The position numbers and the translations under genes are program-made. This document shows, in pieces, positions 1 through 9,404 of a stretch of 21,356 bases of DNA. The notes under the pieces are model-generated. The model did no database searches. It saw only the letters and a program-made list of their open reading frames with translations, and was not told the DNA's origin. The number at the start of each line of letters is the position of its first letter. Within the stretch, counting starts at the first letter, position 1. Source of the DNA: Geobacter sp. UBA698 (lineage in GTDB: Bacteria > Desulfobacterota > Desulfuromonadia > Geobacterales > Pseudopelobacteraceae); the NCBI GenBank assembly GCA_002298925.1, contig DBMM01000025.1:1-21356 (forward strand). Reading direction: 5' to 3'.

Positions 1-159
1 CCCCTGACCGATGAAGAGATAACTGCGCTGATTGCCCTGTGCAAGGATGCGGCTGCGCAAAAGAAAGGTGTCACTACGGCGGCCTTTCCGCTGGCGGGTG
101 TCGGCCTGTTTGTATTGTTAATGCTGGGATTGACTCTCTACAAAAGGAGGATCGCATAA
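1..159 (+). CDS. C-terminus of a membrane-anchored protein, possibly a c-type cytochrome (5' end outside window)
   Basis: An open frame enters from the left edge and ends at TAA 157-159, giving 52 residues. It starts with an acidic helix (LTDEEITALIALCKDAA) that resembles the last helix of many small cytochrome c domains. A single hydrophobic span (about residues 28-45, AFPLAGVGLFVLLMLGL) follows, then the basic end LYKRRIA, so the protein is probably anchored by its C-terminus with the main domain outside the cytoplasm. Its stop codon overlaps the narG start (TAATG), which places it in the nar operon. A cytochrome could pass electrons to or from NarI or the quinone pool. No CxxCH motif lies in the visible part, so the cytochrome identity is a guess from position and helix style. 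Confidence 0.55.
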   Translation, partial: PLTDEEITALIALCKDAAAQKKGVTTAAFPLAGVGLFVLLMLGLTLYKRRIA

Positions 160-3100
160 TGTCTAACGAGCGGATCAAGGACGACCATAACCCGTGCGAC
201 CGGGGCTGGGAGGAGTTCTACCGGAACCGGTGGCAGTACGACAAGGTGGTGCGCAGTACCCACGGTGTCAACTGCACCGGCGGTTGCAGCTGGATGGTGC
301 ATGTCAAGGATGGCATCGTCGGCTGGGAGCTGCAGGCCAACGACTATCCGCAGTTCAACGGCGATCTCCCCAATCACGAGCCGCGCGGCTGTCCCCGCGG
401 AATCAGCTTTTCCTGGTATCTCTACAGCCCGCTACGGGTCAAGTATCCCTATATGCGGGGTGCGCTGATCGATCTCTGGCGTCAGGCCCGCGCCCTGCAC
501 GACGATCCGGTGGAGGCCTGGAAGAGCATCGTCGAGAACCCCGAGGCGCGGCAGAGCTATGTCAGCAAGCGTGGCATGGGCGGCTTCCGGCGTGCTTCGT
601 GGGATGAGGCAACCGAGCTGATCGCCGCTTCTTCCCTGTACACAGCCAAGCAGCATGGCCCAGACCGGGTGATCGGTTTTTCGCCGATCCCGGCCATGTC
701 GATGATCAGTTATGCGGCCGGCACCCGTTTCCTTCAGCTACTGGGCGGCGTTGCCATGAGTTTCTACGACTGGTACTGCGACCTCCCCGCGGCATCGCCG
801 CAGGTCTGGGGCGAGCAGACCGACGTCAACGAGTCGGCCGACTGGTATAACGCCTCCTACATCGTCCTGTGCGGCTCCAACGTCCCCATGACCCGCACCC
901 CGGATGCCCACTTCATGACCGAGGCCCGCTACCGCGGCACCAAGGTGGTGGTCATGTCCCCCGATTACAGCATGGCCAGCAAGTTTGCCGACGCCTGGCT
1001 GCCGGTGGAACAGGGGCACGACGGCGCCTTCTGGATGGCCGTCAATCATGTGATCCTGACCGAGTTCTATGCCAACCGCCAGGTACCCTTCTTCGATGAG
1101 TATGTGCGCAAGTACACCGACCTGCCGTTCCTGGTCAAACTGGATGTAAAGGACGGAGTTCTGCGGCAGGGGGAATTCCTGCGCGCGTCCGAACTGGAAC
1201 GGGCTTCTGATATCGAGCATGCCGACTGGACCCTCTGCGTCGGTGACAGCGCCGGAAACGTCCGCATTCCCCACGGCAGCCTCGGTTCACGCTGGAGCAA
1301 GCAGGAGGGGAACTGGAACCTGGATATGGTTGACCTGGTGGATGGCGGCGATATCGACTGCTCCCTGACATTCCTGGGCCAGGAGACCCGCGCGGTCCGT
1401 TTCAGCTTCGAGGCTGACGGGGATGTGATCAGGGATGTCCCGGTCCGGCGTGTCATGACCAAGGAGGGGGAGGTTACTGTCGCAACAGTGTTCGATCTCC
1501 TTATGGCCCAGTTCGGTGTCTCGCGCGGCCTTGACGGCGATTATCCCGAGAACTACGCATCCGACAAGCCCTTTACTCCCAAATGGCAAGAAAAATATAC
1601 CGGCATCGCCGCGGAGAGCCTGATAAAGATCGCCCGCGAATGGGCCGAAAACGGAGAGCAGAGCAACGGCCGCAACATGATCATCATTGGTGCCGGTGTC
1701 AACCACTGGTACCACCAAGACCTGATCTACCGGGCTGCCATCACATCCCTGATCCTCACCGGCAGCGTCGGACGCAACGGTGCCGGCCTGGCCCATTACG
1801 TCGGCCAGGAGAAGGTAGTGCCGCTGGCCCCCTGGACTTCGGTTGCCATGGCCCAGGACTGGACAAAGGCGTCGCGGCTGCAGAACACACCGAGCTTCTG
1901 GTACATGCATTCGGACCAGTGGCGCTACGACCGCAATTTCGTCGATTATTTCAAGCCGGAGACCGGCGAAAATATGCCGATGCACACTGCCGATTTCAAC
2001 GCCAAGGCGGTCCGACTCGGCTGGCTTCCTTTCTCCCCCCATTTCAACGAAAGCCCTGTCCGTCTGATGGAACAGGCCCAGGCGGCCGGAGCCACGACCG
2101 ACGACGAGGTCCGCGCCTGGCTGATCAAGCGTCTCAAGAGCGGCGAAACCCGCTTCGCCATCGAGGATCCGGACGGAGCGGGGAATTCACCCAAGGTCTG
2201 GTTCATCTGGCGCGGCAACGCCATCTCCTCCAGTGCCAAGGGGCACGAATTCTTCCTCAAACACGTCATCGGCGCGCCCAACAGCAGCTGCACCGCCAGA
2301 GAGGCGGCCAAGGGGCAGGCCAAGGACATCGTCTGGCACGAGCAGGCGCCCACCGGCAAGATGGACCTGGTGGTGGATCTCAACTTCCGCATGGATACCT
2401 CGACCCTCTATTCCGACATCGTCCTGCCGGCGGCCACCTGGTACGAAAAATCAGACCTGAACACCACCGACATGCACTCCTTTGTCAACTGCATGGATGC
2501 CGCCGTCGATCCGGCCTGGGAATCAAAATCCGACTGGAACATCTTCGCCGGGATTGCCAAGAAGGTCAGCGAACTTTCACCGAAGCACTTCCCCAAACCA
2601 TTCAAAGACATCATTGCAGCTCCTCTGCAACACGACACGCCCGGTGAAATCGCCCAGCGGAGTGTGAAGGACTGGAAGCTGGGCGAATGTGAACCGATCC
2701 CGGGCAAAACCATGCCGAACCTCCCGATCGTGGAGCGGGATTACATCAATCTCTACAACCGTTTCATGTCGCTTGGCCCGGGCATCGGCCACCTTCATGC
2801 CCACGGGGTCAGCTGGGAAGCGGATGATGTCCATGAAAAGCTCCTCAACACCATGCCGACCCGCTCCTGGAATGACAAGACCTACATCGACCTGCAGGAC
2901 GTGCGCAACGTGGCCGACGTATTGATGTCCTTCGCCCCGGAGACCAACGGCGAGCTGGCTCATCGTGCCTATCAGAACCTGGAGAAGCGGGTCGGCAAAC
3001 CTTTGGCCCAGATCTCGGAAGGTGACCGCAATTTCCGTATGACCTGGGAGGAGATTACCCAGAAACCGCGCCGTTTCGTCAGCACCCCGGTCTGGAGCGG

Positions 3101-3734
3101 GCTGGTCAGCGAGAACCGCCCCTATGCCCCCTTCACCCTGAACGTGGAGCACGGCGTACCCTGGCGGACCCTCTCCGGCCGACAGTCGCTGTATCTCGAC
3201 CATCCCTATTATGGCGAGTTCAACGAAGGACTGCCGACCTTCAAAGGGAAGCTCAATCCGGCTATGATGGACGAAACCGAGGGTGAAAGCGGGCTGATCC
3301 TCAACTTCCTGACCCCGCACGGCAAGTGGAGTATCCACTCCACCTACAGCGACAACCAGAGGATGTTGACCCTCGGTCGCGGCGGACCGGTGGTCTGGCT
3401 CAACCATGAGGACGCGGCCAGTGCCGGGATCGAGGACAATGAAGAGATCGAGGTTTTTAACGCTAACGGCGTGGTGACCAGTCGTGCCGTCGTTTCGTCA
3501 CGTATTCCACGCGGAGCAGCGGTCATGTACCACGCACCGGAACGAACGCTCAATGTCAAGAAATCCCGGAAGAGCGGCAAGCACGGCGGCGTGCACAACA
3601 GCCTCTCCCGCATCCGTCTGAAGCCGACCCTGATGCTCGGCGGCTATGCGCAATTCAGTTATTACTTCAACTACTGGGGGCCGACCGGAGTGAACCGCGA
3701 CAGCTACGTGGTTGTCAGAAAGTTGAGGGGGTGA
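159..3734 (+). CDS. narG: Respiratory nitrate reductase, alpha (catalytic molybdenum) subunit NarG
   Basis: This 1191-residue protein reduces nitrate to nitrite at a Mo-bisMGD centre on the cytoplasmic face of the membrane, fed by electrons from NarH and NarI. It matches NarG throughout. The FS0 [4Fe-4S] ligands are visible as H35, C39, C43 and C78 (THGVNCTGGC ... RGCPRG). The conserved Asp that ligates Mo in the E. coli enzyme lies in WYCDLPAASPQ at D208. The C-terminal molybdopterin-dinucleotide-binding region (NFLTPHGKWSIHSTYSDN, LTLGRGGPVVWL) is intact. There is no Tat signal, as expected for a cytoplasmic NarG. E. coli NarG has 1247 residues, so the length is normal. An in-frame ATG at 39 exists, but the start at 159 has AAGGAGG eight bases upstream and begins where the family begins. 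narH follows after four bases. Confidence 0.97.
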   Translation: MSNERIKDDHNPCDRGWEEFYRNRWQYDKVVRSTHGVNCTGGCSWMVHVKDGIVGWELQANDYPQFNGDLPNHEPRGCPRGISFSWYLYSPLRVKYPYMRGALIDLWRQARALHDDPVEAWKSIVENPEARQSYVSKRGMGGFRRASWDEATELIAASSLYTAKQHGPDRVIGFSPIPAMSMISYAAGTRFLQLLGGVAMSFYDWYCDLPAASPQVWGEQTDVNESADWYNASYIVLCGSNVPMTRTPDAHFMTEARYRGTKVVVMSPDYSMASKFADAWLPVEQGHDGAFWMAVNHVILTEFYANRQVPFFDEYVRKYTDLPFLVKLDVKDGVLRQGEFLRASELERASDIEHADWTLCVGDSAGNVRIPHGSLGSRWSKQEGNWNLDMVDLVDGGDIDCSLTFLGQETRAVRFSFEADGDVIRDVPVRRVMTKEGEVTVATVFDLLMAQFGVSRGLDGDYPENYASDKPFTPKWQEKYTGIAAESLIKIAREWAENGEQSNGRNMIIIGAGVNHWYHQDLIYRAAITSLILTGSVGRNGAGLAHYVGQEKVVPLAPWTSVAMAQDWTKASRLQNTPSFWYMHSDQWRYDRNFVDYFKPETGENMPMHTADFNAKAVRLGWLPFSPHFNESPVRLMEQAQAAGATTDDEVRAWLIKRLKSGETRFAIEDPDGAGNSPKVWFIWRGNAISSSAKGHEFFLKHVIGAPNSSCTAREAAKGQAKDIVWHEQAPTGKMDLVVDLNFRMDTSTLYSDIVLPAATWYEKSDLNTTDMHSFVNCMDAAVDPAWESKSDWNIFAGIAKKVSELSPKHFPKPFKDIIAAPLQHDTPGEIAQRSVKDWKLGECEPIPGKTMPNLPIVERDYINLYNRFMSLGPGIGHLHAHGVSWEADDVHEKLLNTMPTRSWNDKTYIDLQDVRNVADVLMSFAPETNGELAHRAYQNLEKRVGKPLAQISEGDRNFRMTWEEITQKPRRFVSTPVWSGLVSENRPYAPFTLNVEHGVPWRTLSGRQSLYLDHPYYGEFNEGLPTFKGKLNPAMMDETEGESGLILNFLTPHGKWSIHSTYSDNQRMLTLGRGGPVVWLNHEDAASAGIEDNEEIEVFNANGVVTSRAVVSSRIPRGAAVMYHAPERTLNVKKSRKSGKHGGVHNSLSRIRLKPTLMLGGYAQFSYYFNYWGPTGVNRDSYVVVRKLRG

Positions 3735-3738
3735 GGCG

Positions 3739-5190
3739 ATGAACGTACGAGCGCAACTGGTAATGGTATTCAATCTGGACAAGTGCATCGGCTGCCACAC
3801 CTGCAGCATCTCCTGCAAGAACATCTGGACCGACCGCAAGGGTGCCGAGTACATGTGGTGGAACAACGTCGAAACCAAGCCCGGAGTCGGTTATCCCCAA
3901 AAGTGGGAAAACCAGGACAAGTTCAAGGGGGGCTGGGTCGTTGAAGGCCGAAAGCTGCGGCTGCGGGCCATGGGAAAGGGGCCGACGCTCCTCAACATGT
4001 TCTTTCAGCCCAACATGCCGAAGCTGGATGACTACTACGAGCCCTTTGACTTCGACTACAGCAACCTGTACAAGGCTCCTCCCGGAAGCGACCAGCCGGT
4101 GGCCGAGGCCTATTCCCAGATATCCGGCGAGCGGATCGAGAAGATAGCGAGCGGTCCCAACTGGGACGACGATCTCTCCGGTTCGCAGGTCTACGCCGTC
4201 GAGGATGTTAATCTCGAAGACCGGAAAATCGTCGAGGATTACGGTCGCATGTTCATGCACTACCTTCCCCGCATCTGTAACCACTGCCTGAACCCCGCCT
4301 GTGTCGCTTCCTGCCCGTCCCGGGCGCTCTACAAGCGGGGCGAGGACGGAGTTGTCCTGGTGGACCAGGACGTCTGCAAGGGTTGGCGTTTCTGCACCAG
4401 CGCCTGTCCGTACAAGAAGGTCTATTTCAACTGGCAGAGCGGCAAGGCTGAGAAGTGTATCTTCTGTTTCCCGCGCACCGAGACCGGCCAGTGCAACGCC
4501 TGCGCCCATAGTTGCGTTGGCCGGATCCGCCACGTCGGCGTGCTGCTCTATGATGCCGACCGGGTTGAAGCAGCGCTGCTCAAGCCTGACGATCAACTGG
4601 TGGCGGCCCACCGTGAAGTGATCCTCAATCCGCGTGATCCGCAGGTCAGGGAGGCCGCCCGTAAGAATGGTGTTTCGGACCAGTGGCTGGAAGCGGCCGA
4701 GAAATCCCCGGTCTATGCCCTGGTGAAGGAGTTTGCCGTCGCACTACCGTTGCACCCTGAATTCCGTACCATGCCGATGGCCTACTACATCCCCTCGCTC
4801 TCCCCGGTCATCTCCAGTGGCGCCGACCTCCATGAACTGGCCGACCATGGCACGTTCCCGCTGCTCGAAAAGATGCGTGCTCCGATCGGTTTCCTGGCGA
4901 GCCTCTTATCCGGCGGCAACCAGGAAATCATTGCCGAGATTTTACGGAAACAGATCGCCCTGAGGCTCTTCAAACGCGCCGGCAACCTTGGCCAGCCAAT
5001 CGAAGAGTCTATCCTGAAAAATGCGGGACTGGACGAAGCAGGAGCAAATCGTCTCTATCGCCTCTTCACCATCGGCGGATACACCGAACGGAACGTTATC
5101 CCGACCCAGCAGCGCGAAGAGCTGGATTCCCATCAGCGTAAAGGTGCCAGCGGCTTCGGCATCCTGAAGAAGACAAGGGGGCCGAAATGA
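3739..5190 (+). CDS. narH: Respiratory nitrate reductase, beta (iron-sulfur) subunit NarH
   Basis: NarH (483 residues; E. coli has 512) carries four iron-sulfur clusters that wire NarI haem to NarG. The four cysteine groups are visible: C16/C19/C22/C26 (CIGCHTCSISC), C180/C183/C188/C192 (CNHCLNPACVASCP), C213-C219-C223 with Trp216 in CKGWRFCTSACP, and C240/C243 with C255/C259 (KCIFC ... CNACAHSC). The Trp in place of a Cys is the family mark of the [3Fe-4S] cluster. FNWQSGKAEKCIFC and VGRIRHVGVLLYDADRVE match the family core. An extra Cys (C252) lies just before the last cluster group. The start is four bases after the narG stop, behind a purine-rich GAGGGGGTGAGG, and the stop overlaps the narJ start as ATGA. 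Confidence 0.97.
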   Translation: MNVRAQLVMVFNLDKCIGCHTCSISCKNIWTDRKGAEYMWWNNVETKPGVGYPQKWENQDKFKGGWVVEGRKLRLRAMGKGPTLLNMFFQPNMPKLDDYYEPFDFDYSNLYKAPPGSDQPVAEAYSQISGERIEKIASGPNWDDDLSGSQVYAVEDVNLEDRKIVEDYGRMFMHYLPRICNHCLNPACVASCPSRALYKRGEDGVVLVDQDVCKGWRFCTSACPYKKVYFNWQSGKAEKCIFCFPRTETGQCNACAHSCVGRIRHVGVLLYDADRVEAALLKPDDQLVAAHREVILNPRDPQVREAARKNGVSDQWLEAAEKSPVYALVKEFAVALPLHPEFRTMPMAYYIPSLSPVISSGADLHELADHGTFPLLEKMRAPIGFLASLLSGGNQEIIAEILRKQIALRLFKRAGNLGQPIEESILKNAGLDEAGANRLYRLFTIGGYTERNVIPTQQREELDSHQRKGASGFGILKKTRGPK

Positions 5191-5732
5191 CGATCGCCGC
5201 CAGCTACGCTGCCCTCGCCCGGATGCTCGACTATCCGGAGGAAAAAGAACACTTGCAATCTGATTACGCTGTTGTTAGCACCTTTATGGAGAAGCATGAC
5301 CTGGATTGCTCACTTTCCACGTTCGCAGATTTTACAGCCGTATCACCACTGGCCGCGCTTCAGGAAGAGTACGTTGCCACCTTCGACTTCAATCCGGCCA
5401 CCGCCCCCTACCTGGGTCACCATCTCTTTGGCGACAACCAGAAGAAGGGTGGCTACATGATCATGCTGAAACAGGAGTTCAGCCGTTACGGATACACCCC
5501 CGCCGGTAACGAACTGCCCGATCATCTTTCGGTGGTGCTCGGTTTCCTGGCCCATCTGGCGCGGCAGGAGGGTAACGAAACGCGGCAGCCATTCATCACC
5601 GAGTGCGTCTTACCGGGGTTTGAACGAATGCATTCGGCGTTCGCCGCCCGGCAGGGCTCTCCCTGGAAAACGTTGGTTGAAGCTGCCAAGCTGCTCTGCG
5701 CAGAAGATTGTAAGGAGGTACAATCATGTTGA
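5187..5732 (+). CDS. narJ: Nitrate reductase assembly chaperone NarJ (TorD/NarJ family)
   Basis: This 181-residue cytoplasmic protein belongs to the NarJ/TorD chaperones, which bind the N-terminus of apo-NarG and hold it until Mo cofactor and FS0 are inserted. It is not part of the final enzyme. Support comes from the all-helical composition, a family-like N-terminus (ALARMLDYPEEKE), the LQEEYVATFDF segment, and the ELPDHLSVVLGFLAHL stretch near residue 110, which matches the conserved ELPDHL motif of NarJ. The gene order narG-H-J-I is the classic one. Its ATG overlaps the narH stop, and its own TGA at 5730-5732 overlaps the narI ATG at 5726, suggesting translational coupling. Confidence 0.93.
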   Translation: MTIAASYAALARMLDYPEEKEHLQSDYAVVSTFMEKHDLDCSLSTFADFTAVSPLAALQEEYVATFDFNPATAPYLGHHLFGDNQKKGGYMIMLKQEFSRYGYTPAGNELPDHLSVVLGFLAHLARQEGNETRQPFITECVLPGFERMHSAFAARQGSPWKTLVEAAKLLCAEDCKEVQSC

Positions 5733-6391
5733 ACAACTTTATCTTTATCGTTCTGCCCTATGCGGCACTGGCACTGATTATCTTCGTGACGCCCTACCGT
5801 TACTTCAGCAACCGTCTGACCTGGTCGGCCTACTCCACACAGTTTCTGGAGCGCAAGACCCTCTTCTGGGGGGCCAATCCATGGCATTACGGCATTATTC
5901 CGGTGCTGGCAGCCCACTTGCTGGGTGTTATATTCCCCGGACCGATGAAAGCGTTCCTGGGAAATGAATTCAATCTCCTGGTCTTTGAGAGTATCGGACT
6001 GGCGTTGGGGCTGTTCGCTGTTTTTGGTTGTCTGATACTCACGTTGCGCCGCGTCAATACACCGCTTTTGAAGCGGGTGACATTCGCCTCGGACTGGGTG
6101 CTGCTCTACCTTCTGCTGGCACAGAGTCTGACCGGCGTCTATGTCGCGACCTTCATGCGCTGGGGATCCCAGTGGTACCTGCACACGGCGGTCCCCTATC
6201 TCTGGTCGCTGCTGACCTTCAACCCCCAAATTGAGTACGTGACCGACTTCCCGCTGGTCTTCAAGCTGCATGCGGCCGGCGCATTTGTGATAGTGGCTCT
6301 GCTGCCGTTTACCAAGCTGGTGCACATGCTCTACCTGCCGTTCGATTTCCTGAAGGACCCGCCGATTCTCTACCGCTGGCGGACGAAGTGA
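5726..6391 (+). CDS. narI: Respiratory nitrate reductase, gamma (cytochrome b) subunit NarI
   Basis: NarI (221 residues; E. coli 225) anchors NarGH to the membrane, oxidises quinol at the periplasmic side and passes electrons inward through two b haems. It has five predicted membrane spans. The four axial histidines are all present: H54 and H64 in NPWHYGIIPVLAAHLLG, and H182 and H200 in FKLHAAGAF ... KLVHMLYLPF, at nearly the same positions and spacing as in E. coli NarI. The start is at the ATG that overlaps the end of narJ, behind a strong AAGGAGGT at 5711-5718. With all four subunits intact, the complex should be functional. Confidence 0.95.
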   Translation: MLNNFIFIVLPYAALALIIFVTPYRYFSNRLTWSAYSTQFLERKTLFWGANPWHYGIIPVLAAHLLGVIFPGPMKAFLGNEFNLLVFESIGLALGLFAVFGCLILTLRRVNTPLLKRVTFASDWVLLYLLLAQSLTGVYVATFMRWGSQWYLHTAVPYLWSLLTFNPQIEYVTDFPLVFKLHAAGAFVIVALLPFTKLVHMLYLPFDFLKDPPILYRWRTK

Positions 6392-6486
6392 TGGTCTGGT
6401 GAGAAGATACACATTCCCGTCAGTGAATGTTGCAACATCGTACGAGCCAGCTTTTGTAGTGATCCATTTTCGGCGAGGACAGACCC

Positions 6487-7977
6487 ATGCTCGAAGTAGC
6501 AACGTGGAAATCACACAAAATCCTCTTTCTCAACACCCTGGCTTTCACGGTCTGCTTTGCCGCCTGGATGTTCAATGGCGTGCTGGTGACGTTCCTGGTG
6601 GACAACCAGGTATTCAACTGGGGGCCGGTCAAGATCGGCTGGCTGTTCGGGATTCCGGTCCTGACCGGCTCCTTGTTCCGCCTGCCGGCCGGGATGCTCA
6701 CCGACAAGTTCGGCGGCAAACCGGTCTTCGGATCGCTGCTGATCCTCTGTGCCATCCCGATGTACCTGCTCTCCAAGGCCGACAGCTTTGCCTCGTTTGC
6801 CCTGTGCAGCTTCGGTTTCGGCATGGCCGGGGTGAGTTTTTCCATCGGTATCGCTTTCAGCTCGGTCTGGTATCCCCGGGAACGGCAAGGGACTGCGCTG
6901 GGTATCTTCGGCGCCGGAAACGCCGGGGCAGCCCTGACCACGTTACTTGCCCCGACCATGCTCAACAAGCTGACCAATAACGGCGTCGACATCGAGGGGT
7001 GGCGGCAGCTGCCGGTCTATTACGCACTGATCCTGGCGAGCATGGGGGTGATCTTCTTCATCTTCAGCGAGAACCGAAAACCGGCCAGCTCCGGCAAGTC
7101 CTTCACAGAGATGCTGACACCACTCAAACACGTACGCGTCTGGCGTTTCGGCCTGTATTACTTTCTGGTGTTCGGCTGCTTTGTGGCCTTCTCCCAGTGG
7201 CTGGTCCCCTACTTCGTCAACGTCTATTACCTGCCGCTGGTTACCGCCGGCCTGTTCGCCTCCATGTTCAGCCTCCCTTCGGGAGTGATCCGCGCCCTGG
7301 GCGGTTGGCTGTCCGACATGTTCGGCGGCCGCAAGATCATGTATTGGGTGCTCGGAGCCTCGACACTGATATGCTTTATGCTGATTGTTCCCAAAATGGA
7401 GATCTATTCCCCGGGGCGAGGGGTGATGGCGAAACGGGCCGGCGTGGTCAAGGAAGTGACTTCTTCGTCCGTGGTGATGAGTGATCAAACTTACTCTCTG
7501 AAGGGAAAACCGGAAGCTCTGTCAAATTTCGACAACGGAATTCTGGTGCTACCGGGAAAACAGACCTGGCAGGAACCGGTGGTCAAGCCAGGACAGACGG
7601 TGAAGAAAAAGGAGCTGCTGGCGAAAGGTGTTACCCGCATTTTCTTCCAGGCTAACGTCTGGATCTTTGCCGTGCTGGTTCTGGTGCTCGGCACTATCTG
7701 GGGGATCGGCAAGGCGGCGGTTTACAGGCTGATACCGGACTATTTCCCGGAAGAGGTCGGGGTCGTTGGCGGAATGGTCGGTGTCCTTGGCGGTCTGGGC
7801 GGATTCGTCTGTCCGATTGTCTTCGGTTACCTGTTGGAATGGACCGGACTCTGGACCAGTTGCTGGATGTTCATGCTGGCGTTATCCGTTGTCTGCCTGG
7901 TCTCACTGCATTATGTCGTACAAAAAATGATGAAAAACAGGCACCCCAAAGATATGCGGCAGTTTGAAAACGGTTAA
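6487..7977 (+). CDS. narK: Nitrate/nitrite transporter, NarK1-like (MFS, nitrate/nitrite porter family)
   Basis: This is a 496-residue major-facilitator transporter with about 12 membrane spans. Two glycine-rich nitrate-signature regions identify the nitrate/nitrite porter family: SSVWYPRERQGTALGIFG followed by AGNAGAALTTLL in the N-half, and GIGKAAVYRLIPDYFPEEVG followed by GGMVGVLGGLGGFVCP in the C-half. A hydrophilic insert of about 85 residues (about 300-385, MEIYSPGRGVMAKRAG ... KKELLAKGVTRIFFQ) sits between the two six-helix halves' later spans. It explains why the protein is longer than E. coli NarK (463) and, from memory, is typical of NarK1-type proteins of denitrifiers, thought to import nitrate with protons. 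The start has GAGG at 6475-6478. A 95-base gap separates it from narI, with no terminator seen. Confidence 0.9.
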   Translation: MLEVATWKSHKILFLNTLAFTVCFAAWMFNGVLVTFLVDNQVFNWGPVKIGWLFGIPVLTGSLFRLPAGMLTDKFGGKPVFGSLLILCAIPMYLLSKADSFASFALCSFGFGMAGVSFSIGIAFSSVWYPRERQGTALGIFGAGNAGAALTTLLAPTMLNKLTNNGVDIEGWRQLPVYYALILASMGVIFFIFSENRKPASSGKSFTEMLTPLKHVRVWRFGLYYFLVFGCFVAFSQWLVPYFVNVYYLPLVTAGLFASMFSLPSGVIRALGGWLSDMFGGRKIMYWVLGASTLICFMLIVPKMEIYSPGRGVMAKRAGVVKEVTSSSVVMSDQTYSLKGKPEALSNFDNGILVLPGKQTWQEPVVKPGQTVKKKELLAKGVTRIFFQANVWIFAVLVLVLGTIWGIGKAAVYRLIPDYFPEEVGVVGGMVGVLGGLGGFVCPIVFGYLLEWTGLWTSCWMFMLALSVVCLVSLHYVVQKMMKNRHPKDMRQFENG

Positions 7978-8001
7978 CTACATACGGACGAGGAGACAAC
8001 A

Positions 8002-9384
8002 ATGTCACGAGTACTCGAAATATGGAACCCCGAAGACAAGGAATTCTGGGAAAAAGAAGGAAAGGCGATAGCCAACCGCAATCTCTGGATATCAATCCCA
8101 GCACTTTTCCTGGCCTTTGCCGTCTGGATGGTCTGGAGCGTGGTCTGCGTGAACCTGCCCGGCATCGGCTTCAAGTACGACACAGACAAGCTCTTCTGGC
8201 TGGCGGCGCTACCGGGGTTGTCGGGCGCGACGCTCCGCATCTTCTATTCCTTCATGGTGCCGATCTTCGGCGGCCGCAAATGGACCGCCATCAGCACCGC
8301 CTCGCTCCTGATCCCCGCCATCGGCATCGGCTTTGCCGTAAGGGATCCCATGACCAGTTACACGACGATGCTGATTCTGGCGGTTCTGTGCGGATTCGGC
8401 GGCGGCAACTTCGCCTCCAGCATGGCAAACATCAGCTTTTTCTTCCCGAAGGCGCAAAAGGGAACCGCCCTGGGGCTGAATGCCGGCCTCGGCAATCTCG
8501 GCGTCAGCGCCATGCAGTTCATCGTGCCGCTGGTCATCAGCACCGGCATGTTTGCCGCCCTGTGCGGCGAACCGCAGATGTGCGTCATCAAAGGGGTAAC
8601 CAAGCCCATGTGGCTGCAAAACGCCGGCTTTATCTGGGTGCCTTTCATTGCCTTGTCCGCCCTGGCGGCCTGGTTCGGCATGAACGACATCGCCAGCGCC
8701 AAGGCCTCGTTCAAAGACCAGGCCATCATCTTCAAGAGAAAGCATAACTGGCTGATGTGCTGGCTTTACCTCGGCACCTTCGGTTCGTTCATCGGCTACT
8801 CGGCAGGCCTGCCGCTCTTGACCAAGTCACTGTTTCCCGGTGTGAATCCGGTAAAGTACGCCTTTCTTGGCCCTCTAGTAGGCGCCCTGGTCCGCCCTGT
8901 TGGCGGCTGGCTGGCGGACAAGCTCGGCGGAGCGAGGGTCACCTTCTGGAATTTCATCCTCATGACCGGGGCGGTTTTCGGCGTAATCTTTTTCCTGCCA
9001 GACCATGGAGTCGGCGGCAACTTCTGGGGGTTCCTGGCGTTGTTCATCTTCCTGTTCGCTACCACCGGCATCGGTAATGGCTCCACCTTCAAGATGATCC
9101 CGGTCATCTTCCTGAACGAACGTCAACGGGAAGCCGAAGGAAAAGGGAAGGAGGCGCAGGAGCAAGCCATCAAGGACGCCAACAAGGAGGCGGCCGCCGT
9201 TCTCGGTTTCACCTCGGCCTTCGCCGCCTACGGTGCCTTCTTCATCCCGAAGAGCTTCGGCACCTCAATCTCGGTGACCGGTGGCCCCCATGCGGCTCTC
9301 TATGGGTTCATCGCCTTCTATGTGAGCTGCATACTCCTCACGTGGTGGTATTACTCGCGCAAGAACGCCGAAGCGCCCTGCTGA
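8002..9384 (+). CDS. narK: Nitrate/nitrite transporter, NarK2-like (MFS, nitrate/nitrite porter family)
   Basis: A second porter of the same family, 460 residues with about 12 spans, close in length to E. coli NarK. The N-terminus is a short soluble stretch (EIWNPEDKEFWEKEGKAIANRN) before the first helix, as in NarK2-type proteins. Signature regions are FFFPKAQKGTALGLNAGLGN with LGVSAMQFIVPL, and the C-terminal TTGIGNGSTFKMIPVIFLNE. The family exchanges nitrate for nitrite, so this copy most likely exports the nitrite made by NarG while importing nitrate. A charged cytoplasmic stretch (RQREAEGKGKEAQEQAIKD) lies before the last spans. It starts 24 bases after the first narK, behind AGGAG at 7991-7995. 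The two copies are clearly different proteins rather than a recent duplication. Confidence 0.92.
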   Translation: MSRVLEIWNPEDKEFWEKEGKAIANRNLWISIPALFLAFAVWMVWSVVCVNLPGIGFKYDTDKLFWLAALPGLSGATLRIFYSFMVPIFGGRKWTAISTASLLIPAIGIGFAVRDPMTSYTTMLILAVLCGFGGGNFASSMANISFFFPKAQKGTALGLNAGLGNLGVSAMQFIVPLVISTGMFAALCGEPQMCVIKGVTKPMWLQNAGFIWVPFIALSALAAWFGMNDIASAKASFKDQAIIFKRKHNWLMCWLYLGTFGSFIGYSAGLPLLTKSLFPGVNPVKYAFLGPLVGALVRPVGGWLADKLGGARVTFWNFILMTGAVFGVIFFLPDHGVGGNFWGFLALFIFLFATTGIGNGSTFKMIPVIFLNERQREAEGKGKEAQEQAIKDANKEAAAVLGFTSAFAAYGAFFIPKSFGTSISVTGGPHAALYGFIAFYVSCILLTWWYYSRKNAEAPC

Positions 9385-9404
9385 TTTCCCATCAACCGGC
9401 AAAG

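Noticed and set aside
39..158. Longer start for narG at ATG 39
   Set aside because: It adds 40 residues unlike NarG and overlaps the upstream gene in another frame; ATG 159 has a strong ribosome-binding site and the family start.
3715..4611. 298-residue minus-strand frame opposite narH
   Set aside because: Shadow of narH codon bias in high-GC DNA; no recognisable domain and the opposite strand is a certain gene.
6392..6486. Possible terminator or promoter between narI and the first narK
   Set aside because: No hairpin with a T-run and no convincing -35/-10 pair found; read-through is assumed.
5522..6514. 330-residue minus-strand frame opposite narJ-narI
   Set aside because: Gln/Arg-rich shadow of membrane-protein codons; narI with its four haem histidines is clearly real.
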